The notes below the pieces were generated by a model. It was not told the DNA's origin and ran no database searches. It worked only from the letters and a program-made list of their open reading frames with translations. The position numbers and the translations under genes are program-made. From NCBI RefSeq assembly GCF_002079305.1, contig NZ_CP015040.1, forward strand, positions 62,001-126,000: a stretch of DNA of 64,000 nucleotides. The letters run 5' to 3'. How positions within the stretch are numbered: the stretch's first letter is position 1; every line of letters begins with the position of its first letter. Source of the DNA: Rhodovulum sp. P5. Its GTDB lineage: Bacteria > Pseudomonadota > Alphaproteobacteria > Rhodobacterales > Rhodobacteraceae. This document shows, in pieces, positions 58,083-64,000 of this stretch.

Positions 58083-58457
58083 TCAAATGCCCGGCGGCTT
58101 GAAGACCGGCCCGGGAGGCATGTGGCGCTTAGGATTTTCGTCTTTTCTCCGTGGCTTCGGTGGCGGGGCCGGCTTCGGTTTGGCCGGGGACGCTGGCCAG
58201 GATTTGGGGAGGCGAGGCGGGGGCTTTTTCGGCGACAGCTTCGGCGCGACGGGGCGCACCGGCTTCACGGCCGGGCCACGAGGCAGTCCGGCGCGAGCGA
58301 TCTCCGGCTGTCCGGAAGGATCGCCGTTCCCGATAATCTCCCGGGGCGACCCCAGATTCATTCCTGCCTCCGGCAAGCAGGCCGGCACTGCATGAGGCGC
58401 CACACACAGGCTCACGCAAAGAACGCCCTTCCCGATTTGGCGGGAAAAAGAAGGCAT
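58083..58457 (-). CDS. Small proline-rich exported protein
   Basis: 124 residues. A signal peptide (MPSFSRQIGKGVLCVSLCVA) with two Cys is followed by a low-complexity Pro/Lys/Arg tail (SPKKPPPRLPKSWPASPAKP, APPPKPRRKDENPKRHMPPG). Such tails span the periplasm or bind acidic polymers; no fold is expected. Strong GGAGGG before the ATG supports the gene even though composition is biased. The ATG overlaps the stop of the preceding gene (58457-58459), so coupling is likely. Confidence 0.55.
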   Translation of the reverse strand: MPSFSRQIGKGVLCVSLCVAPHAVPACLPEAGMNLGSPREIIGNGDPSGQPEIARAGLPRGPAVKPVRPVAPKLSPKKPPPRLPKSWPASPAKPKPAPPPKPRRKDENPKRHMPPGPVFKPPGI

Positions 58458-59065
58458 CAGAATTCCCTCCGCAGAATGTCGATGGCGTTCTCGTAGATTT
58501 GAATAGCGAGGTCGGGTGTCTCGCCTGCGATCGCCAGCCAGTTGACCGCATCGTGCTCGGCAGCCCAGCGCAGGCCGACGGTCCGCGATCGCGTCCGCTC
58601 CAGCCCCCCGCCGAAGGCGGTAATTTCGCGGACCGGATCGAAGCTGCCGGATCGCGACTGCGCTTTCCGCTCGTCGAGTACGGATTTCCCGACGATCATG
58701 AAGTTGGTGAAGGCATCCTCGACGACGTTCCGGACCAGAGCTTCGTTGGAAACCAGCTTGCGCTGCGCAAGCGCCAGGTCCCCGGGATGCAGGCAGCGAT
58801 AAACGTCGAACGGGACGAGATACGGGGTCGCCTGTTCATGCAGTTTCGTGATCCAGATCGGAGTGAAGAGCCCGAGATCGATCTTCTCCACATCGGAAAG
58901 GCCGGAGATGTCGTTGCGGAAGAAGGCTTCGAAAGCCTGCGGGCAGCTGGTCTGTTCGTTGAAATAGGCCTCTTCGCTCGACCCGTCGCACAAGCTGGCA
59001 CTAGCCATTTCCGGCGCCGCCATAGAGGCGCTCGCCAGTAGCGCCGCAATGGTCACGGTTTTCAT
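58457..59065 (-). CDS. Exported protein of unknown function, first gene of the envelope operon
   Basis: 202 residues with a signal peptide (MKTVTIAALLASASMAAPEM, cleavage near MASA) and GGAGG before the ATG at 59065. The mature part has three Cys (SLCDGSS, TSCPQAF, VYRCLHPG) and a mostly helical pattern ending NAIDILRREF. No family recognised. It overlaps the next gene by one base and begins 238 bp from the divergent 1365-residue gene. Confidence 0.58.
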   Translation of the reverse strand: MKTVTIAALLASASMAAPEMASASLCDGSSEEAYFNEQTSCPQAFEAFFRNDISGLSDVEKIDLGLFTPIWITKLHEQATPYLVPFDVYRCLHPGDLALAQRKLVSNEALVRNVVEDAFTNFMIVGKSVLDERKAQSRSGSFDPVREITAFGGGLERTRSRTVGLRWAAEHDAVNWLAIAGETPDLAIQIYENAIDILRREF

Positions 59066-59303
59066 GTGATTACCTCCTGGTTCATCAGGCCCGGACTTTC
59101 TGTCCGGACGAGATCATTCTCGCCCATATCGGTCAGAAGGGTAGCGGAACCGCTGGAGGCTCTTGCGAGGTCGCAATCGGCGACAGTGCGAAGAATTGAA
59201 AAACGCCCGAGTGTCTCACATCATGGAATCGTGATGTCGAAGTTTCAATGCAATCTTCTGTTGACAGGGACAACAGGGGGATGTTCGAGGGGGCGAATCG
59301 GGT
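59066..59303. promoter_or_regulatory. Divergent promoter region of the unknown five-gene block
   Basis: 238 bp between the leftward four-gene operon and the rightward 1365-residue gene, AT-richer than the surroundings (for example GAATTGAAAAAC at about 59192). A TTGACAGGGACAA at 59262 could be a -35 for the rightward gene, but its -10 is not clear. GAGGGGG at about 59287 is the ribosome site for 59304. Confidence 0.4.
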
Positions 59304-62300
59304 ATGTCAAAGGGCTGCGAGAGCCGGGATCCGGAGGATCTGCACGGCAATTGGGGGAATCTGGACGCGCTATGGAGCCAAGTTTGCGCCTGTTACGAAG
59401 ATTGCTTCAAGGACACGGAAGAGACAGAGTCAAAACCCGGGGGGCAGAAAGCCGGTGATGCAGCAGCGCGCCGTTTCTCGAGTCTGGATGCGGGCTGGCG
59501 AAAGGTCGACAAGCTCCATCCTAGAAAGGTCCTGAAACTCCATTCCCATCTCGTGGTTCGCAAGCTGCCGAGCTACAAGGTCTACGACGGGCCTGATCTC
59601 GGTTTCGCCCTGCGCGTCGAACTCGTGCGCCGGATCGCTGGAGACCTCGGTCACCGACCGGAAACATTCCTCATCAAATTGCGCGACGAGTTCAAATGGC
59701 GCCCCGCCGAAACGCCGTCTTTAAGCAATCTAGATGCCCTCATGAAACCGACTTCTTTCATCAAGGCATTTCCCAAACCCGTCTGGGCCCAAGAGCAGCT
59801 TGGGGAAATGCGTGGCGAGAACACGCAATCAGACCGTGCATGGAACATGCTGACCTATTATGTTAGCGAACTCTGCGTCCTGTGGCTAAATGCCCAGCCC
59901 TTTGCCCGCGGCAAGCCGCCAATTTCGGCATGGGAGTTCCGAAGCCAACGCTTTGAAGGGAAACGGGCTGTCGAACGCTTCCGGGAATGGATCCGCTTCG
60001 ATGAGACGCGCAAACAGCCCTTCCTGCCCCGCAGTGGCTTCAAGCTTTCGGAGAAAAGCGGGCGCCAGAAGCTGATTGCCGATGTCAAGAACTGGATCTT
60101 TTCTCCTGCAGAGATCGATGACCTTGTGCGGCATATTCCGTCTCTCGGCATGCCGCGGGGTCTCTCAGCGCTCGCTGGTCACTTGGTCACGGAAATCGAG
60201 ATGGAATGCATTTCGTCTGGCGACGAGAGACGATACCTGTACCTTCCTCTGGGAGCCCTGTCCGAAGCAAGGCCGAGTGACGCTGAAGGCGACAGCGTGG
60301 CCCGGGCGGAAGCGGCATCCCGACAGGACCTGTCACCCCGCACCCCCTTCCAGGGCGGGTTGCCCGAAATCGTGTCCTACCTCCGGCATTTCTACACGAA
60401 GAATCTCGATACGTTCGAGGTTCGCCACGGAATGGACCCCGAGGGTGCGTTTGCAGAGGTGCTGTCCGAAATCCGGCTCCACATGATACGGCGGCCCCGA
60501 ATCCTGATCCTCGACGGGATCAATGCCACCCCTGGCGGGAGAAACTGCCTCAGGGACATCGAACGCTTCGTGGCGGGTGACACGCTTTTGGGGGTCCTGT
60601 CCCGCATCATGGACTTCCCCTTGTCGGCCATCGACTCTCCGGAAGATCTCGAATCGCTCAAGCGGAACCGCATCCTTGTCCTGTCGAACGCGGTTGAAGG
60701 CATTGCCAAGACATCGGACAGGAGTCTGCGCCGCTGGAGCCTGCCCTTTATGTCCGTCGACACGTTCGGGCACAAATTCGTCGGACCGGATGACGGAGAT
60801 TGGCCGGACATCATCGCGAAACACCAGCTCAAGCAGAAAGCGTCGGTGCTCGCGTTTCGAGACAAATGCGAGAATGTAAGGCGCAATTTTGGAGATCTCG
60901 AATACGCCGCCCTCGACATCGCCTACAGCGCGCAAGGCCTGCTGACCAGTGACAATGCCGGACGGTCGGCCGGAGAGTCCGATCTGTGGAAGGTCATCGA
61001 GCACCACGACCCCGATACCGAACCGTATTACGCCGCCATCCTGCGTCACGCACTTGACCGGATCTCAGGGCAGCACCCCCTCTTCGAGCGCCTGCTCTTT
61101 TTCATGACGCTTGCGCCTGACGGGATACGGCAGGACACGATCGAACAGCTGGTCGAAACCCTGCTTCTGAGACAGATGGATGACAGTCCGATCACGAAGG
61201 ACATGATCGCCAAATTTCTCGCGGTGATACCCAAAAAAGACAGACCGAGCCAACAGGGACTTTCAGAAGCGGTTCCCAAGGCGCTTGAAATCATGCTCAG
61301 GGAGCTTGGCAGCCTCGTGAAGAAGGGCGCCGGCGACTTTTTCCCGGGGTTTGACACCACGCCCGATGGGCTGGAGCTCTATCTGAGCGAGGAGGCATGG
61401 CACCGGGCCAAGAGCGCACGCGTTCCCCAGACCCATTGCTTCACCTTCCCCGAATTCCGCGATGTCGCGCGCATTCACCTAGCCAAGCGCCTGGGTGAGC
61501 CGTCCTACCGTATCTCCTGTCGCCTGCTAGCCATGGAATACCTCAACCAGCAGGCCATCGCTTTTCGGCATTCAGGTATCGACGAAACGCAGATGCTGCG
61601 GCCCTGGCGGCGGCAGATCGGCGCGATCCTGATCGGACTCCAGAGCCTGCCGATCGACTGTTCCGATCCCGAAAGGCCCGCCATCAGCGAAGAACTCGAC
61701 GATCGGTTTTCCGACCAACCGGTGCAAATGAACACCTCACGCAAGTTTTTCCGCTGGCTGTATTTCTTTGCCTACAGACGTCAGATCGAAAGACCGCCCG
61801 CGCACAACATGACCCGCCTCTACGGCGTCAATGGGTTAAAAGCCGATTTGCTCCGCTCATTCGAATCCCCATGGCTACTATGGTCGGACATTTTTCCTTG
61901 CAGCGCTGGCAAAAAAACGAGCCTCTTCCCAAAGGAGTTTCCGATTGGCGGATGCGACCGCATCGAATGCGACCGAAGTCGAAAGATACGGCTGTCGCAT
62001 GCCGTTTCGGTGATCAGCGCAGAATCCGAAATCGACGGAAAGGCGCGCCTGTCAGACGCCCAGAGGGAAATGGAAACCATTGCCTGTTCGAAATCCGAGC
62101 GCCTGAGTGCAATGAAGCGCACCCTCGATCTTGCCATTCTCCGTCTCTGGCAGAAGGCCGAGATCAAGGAGAGTGTCTTCAAGCTCGCGCGTTACGAGAA
62201 CGCTCCCAAGAAGAGGGTTTTCCAGCTCGCGCTGTACGAGATCGCTCCACCGGAACCGACCCTGCTGCGACTGCTTCTCGGCATCGAAGCCGAGAAAAAG

Positions 62301-63401
62301 ATCTCCGACGCCGTAGCGGCGGCCGCGAAGGACTGGATCGGCCACCTGCACGGAGGCGCGGTCGGCCGGGCATCTCGCGTTGCAACGCTTGCCAGAGTGG
62401 TAGAGGAGATGCTGCCCGACATATCCACCACATGGGGCCGCCACTTCTCGGAACCGGGCGGGACGGCCGACCTCGCTGATATCCTTTTCCGTATCTCCGA
62501 GCAGATTTCATCGACAGCGGAGATGAGCGGCGTCGAGATTTTTCCGGAGAAGAAGCACCATTGGGACCAGGACGCCATGCTCAAGGCAATCCCTGATCGG
62601 GTCAGGTTCATGGACCGTGCGGAAATCAAGACGGTCGACGCAGTCGTGGCCTGCCTGTGCTACAGCTTGGCGCTGGCGCAGTTTGCGAACCAGTTGCGAC
62701 TGAAATCCTTCGAGCGATCTCCGGTTTCCGCGTCGTTTTTCGCCTCGAGTCATTCCATCCGGGAAAGCGTTCGGGTGGCCATTCGCCTCGAGAATATTCG
62801 CAGGGTTATCCTTCCCAAAAGCACATGGCGGATTTCGGGGAAGTACCCTGCACGGAATCCGCCTCTTGTCGACGTGGCCCGCGAAGCCACCACAACGCTT
62901 TCGCGACATGTGTTCCGCTACCCGAACGAACGGGCCTCCATTTTAACCTTGGAGGCCCGAATGCTACGGATTCTGATCCGAAATCCGGTCATGACAATAC
63001 CCGGCACATCAGAGTTCGAAGAGGACTGCAGGACAAGGAGGGAGGCGCTGATGACCTGCCGAGAATACCTCCAGAAGGCCGAAACACCCTTGTTGGCCCT
63101 CGGTCATCGGTCGCGGCGGCGCCTTCGCCTGACCCTGGAGCGCCTGAAGGTGCATCGTGAACTGGCAGAACTTGCGGCTTTGGAAAACGATGCGGCCCAG
63201 GCACGCTTCTTCCTGACACTGGCGGAGCTTGATACCGTTCTGCTGGTTCGAACCTATCCTCTGAACACACCGGCGCTCTGGAGCAAGATAGCGAATGCCC
63301 AGAAGGCCCGCCTAGAAAAGACACGAGGCAAAGTCGAGGACGCGGAGGGCCGCGAGGCGAGAGGTGGTCCTGGAATTTCGACCAGTTTGCCGCCGTGCTA
63401 A
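59304..63401 (+). CDS. Large cytosolic protein, possible P-loop-less STAND-like NTPase, function unknown
   Basis: 1365 residues, uninterrupted, with no signal peptide or membrane helix. About residues 396-408 read RPRILILDGINATPGG, like a Walker B strand, and about 455 RILVLSNAVEGIAK like a sensor strand, but I find no Walker A (GxxxxGKS/T) before them. The rest is helical, ending in TPR-like repeats (about 1240-1340, LTLERLKVHRELAELAALEN). This layout recalls large signalling NTPases of conflict systems whose P-loop has been lost, but homology was not tested. It is divergent from the envelope operon and followed 20 bp later by an IS3 transposase remnant. Base composition is less GC-rich than the efflux and agl regions. 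Confidence 0.6.
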   Translation: MSKGCESRDPEDLHGNWGNLDALWSQVCACYEDCFKDTEETESKPGGQKAGDAAARRFSSLDAGWRKVDKLHPRKVLKLHSHLVVRKLPSYKVYDGPDLGFALRVELVRRIAGDLGHRPETFLIKLRDEFKWRPAETPSLSNLDALMKPTSFIKAFPKPVWAQEQLGEMRGENTQSDRAWNMLTYYVSELCVLWLNAQPFARGKPPISAWEFRSQRFEGKRAVERFREWIRFDETRKQPFLPRSGFKLSEKSGRQKLIADVKNWIFSPAEIDDLVRHIPSLGMPRGLSALAGHLVTEIEMECISSGDERRYLYLPLGALSEARPSDAEGDSVARAEAASRQDLSPRTPFQGGLPEIVSYLRHFYTKNLDTFEVRHGMDPEGAFAEVLSEIRLHMIRRPRILILDGINATPGGRNCLRDIERFVAGDTLLGVLSRIMDFPLSAIDSPEDLESLKRNRILVLSNAVEGIAKTSDRSLRRWSLPFMSVDTFGHKFVGPDDGDWPDIIAKHQLKQKASVLAFRDKCENVRRNFGDLEYAALDIAYSAQGLLTSDNAGRSAGESDLWKVIEHHDPDTEPYYAAILRHALDRISGQHPLFERLLFFMTLAPDGIRQDTIEQLVETLLLRQMDDSPITKDMIAKFLAVIPKKDRPSQQGLSEAVPKALEIMLRELGSLVKKGAGDFFPGFDTTPDGLELYLSEEAWHRAKSARVPQTHCFTFPEFRDVARIHLAKRLGEPSYRISCRLLAMEYLNQQAIAFRHSGIDETQMLRPWRRQIGAILIGLQSLPIDCSDPERPAISEELDDRFSDQPVQMNTSRKFFRWLYFFAYRRQIERPPAHNMTRLYGVNGLKADLLRSFESPWLLWSDIFPCSAGKKTSLFPKEFPIGGCDRIECDRSRKIRLSHAVSVISAESEIDGKARLSDAQREMETIACSKSERLSAMKRTLDLAILRLWQKAEIKESVFKLARYENAPKKRVFQLALYEIAPPEPTLLRLLLGIEAEKKISDAVAAAAKDWIGHLHGGAVGRASRVATLARVVEEMLPDISTTWGRHFSEPGGTADLADILFRISEQISSTAEMSGVEIFPEKKHHWDQDAMLKAIPDRVRFMDRAEIKTVDAVVACLCYSLALAQFANQLRLKSFERSPVSASFFASSHSIRESVRVAIRLENIRRVILPKSTWRISGKYPARNPPLVDVAREATTTLSRHVFRYPNERASILTLEARMLRILIRNPVMTIPGTSEFEEDCRTRREALMTCREYLQKAETPLLALGHRSRRRLRLTLERLKVHRELAELAALENDAAQARFFLTLAELDTVLLVRTYPLNTPALWSKIANAQKARLEKTRGKVEDAEGREARGGPGISTSLPPC

Positions 63402-63410
63402 GCTATAGCA

Positions 63411-64000
63411 TGGGTTTCATTTCAGGCGGCGACCTTCAGGTCCGGAGATTGTCTACCATAGGCCTCGTCCGGCGTCAGGAGCCCATGTGATGAGTGTGGG
63501 CGTCTTTCGTTGTAGTAGGTGATCCAGCCGCCGATCCCTTCTCGGGCTTCGGACCCGGTTTCGAAGGCGTTCAAGTAGACGCATTCGTATTTGAGGGATC
63601 GCCAGAGCCGCTCGATCATCCGATTGTCGATCCAGCGCCCCCGACCATCCATCGATATTTTCACCGTCGCATCGCGCAGCACGTCGGTGAAATCGGTGCT
63701 GGTGAATTGCGAACCCTGATCGGTGTTGAATATCTCGGGGGTGCCGTATCTGGCCAGCGCTTCTTTCAACGCCTCCACGCAGAACCCCGCGTCCATGCTG
63801 TTCGAGAGCCGCCAACTCAGCACCTTCCGGCTATGCCAGTCCATGACAGCCACGAGATAGAGAAATCCCCGGCGCATGGGAATGTAGCTGATGTCAGCAC
63901 ACCAGACCTGGTTCGGCCGGGTGATGGCAAGTCCTTCAGAAGATATGGATATATCTTGTGCTCCGGGTGCTTCTTGCTGGTCTTCGGTTCCTGGTAGATC
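63411..64000 (-). mobile_element. IS3-family insertion sequence, partial (runs off the window)
   Basis: The transposase end of an IS3-type element; the outer boundary near 63411 (TGGGTTTCAT) is approximate and no target duplication can be tested because the other end is outside the window. It abuts the 1365-residue gene, whose last codons appear normal, so the insertion is just downstream and not within it. Confidence 0.7.
63422..64000 (-). pseudogene. IS3-family transposase OrfB, partial and frameshifted
   Basis: DDE integrase-type transposase reading leftward. Visible: RPNQVWCADISYIP with the first Asp, FLYLVAVMDWHSRKVLSWRL, EIFNTDQGSQFTS with the second, and ERLWRSLKYECVYLNAF with the Glu, ending RRPHSSHGLLTPDEAYG. 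Upstream of RPNQVW the family sequence continues in another frame (YQEPKTSKKHPEHKIYPYLL), so one base is missing at about 63926-63928. The N-terminal part is beyond base 64000. It is probably inactive, or another instance of the single-base losses seen elsewhere here. Confidence 0.85.

Overview
The window reads as chromosome of a high-GC alphaproteobacterium, most likely a Rhodobacterales (Roseobacter/Rhodobacter group) member. The reasons are an aglEFGAK alpha-glucoside operon, a protein ending in a VPLPA-CTERM sorting tail, a DUF1523-like protein, ExoD, several large type-I-secretion style repeat proteins and GC-rich third codon positions. This is recognition by eye; no database was searched. 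I saw no tRNA, rRNA or CRISPR array.

Layout. 1-7124: a GH1 beta-glucosidase (running off the left edge) is divergent from aglE-F-G-A-K, an ABC importer plus GH13 alpha-glucosidase for di- and oligosaccharides. 7129-9841: a leftward group with a degenerate 2H-phosphoesterase-like protein, a PiT phosphate transporter and a Nudix hydrolase. 9954-19300: two 1896-bp IS1634-type elements in opposite orientation, each with its own 6-bp target duplication, bracket a 1641-residue Calx-beta/RTX/FG-GAP secreted protein. 19833-23528: an exported Sel1-like protein and a frameshifted gamma-glutamyltransferase. 23947-37325: one giant repeat protein (about 4459 residues), followed by a VPLPA-CTERM protein. 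38405-48536: DEAD-box helicase, DUF1523-like protein, ExoD, phospholipase D, a frameshifted selenium-binding protein/methanethiol oxidase with a small membrane protein, a class 3 lipase and a PA14/RTX protein. 48817-55145: a complete RND tripartite efflux operon (inner membrane pump, adaptor, outer membrane factor) divergent from its TetR regulator across a symmetric operator/promoter. 55781-63401: a lower-GC block of five unfamiliar genes, four leftward envelope genes divergent from a 1365-residue cytosolic protein. 63422-64000: part of an IS3-family transposase.

The secreted repeat proteins (12302, 23947, 46152) all have a C-terminal secretion or calcium-binding architecture and no Sec signal, but no type I ABC exporter is encoded here, so they would depend on machinery elsewhere in the genome. 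The best candidate for an undescribed system is the divergent five-gene block at 55781-63401.

Caution: four genes (ggt, the giant protein, the selenium-binding protein, the IS3 transposase) are each broken by one missing base, three of them in G or C runs. That pattern suggests assembly errors in homopolymers rather than four separate gene deaths, so all should be checked against reads.
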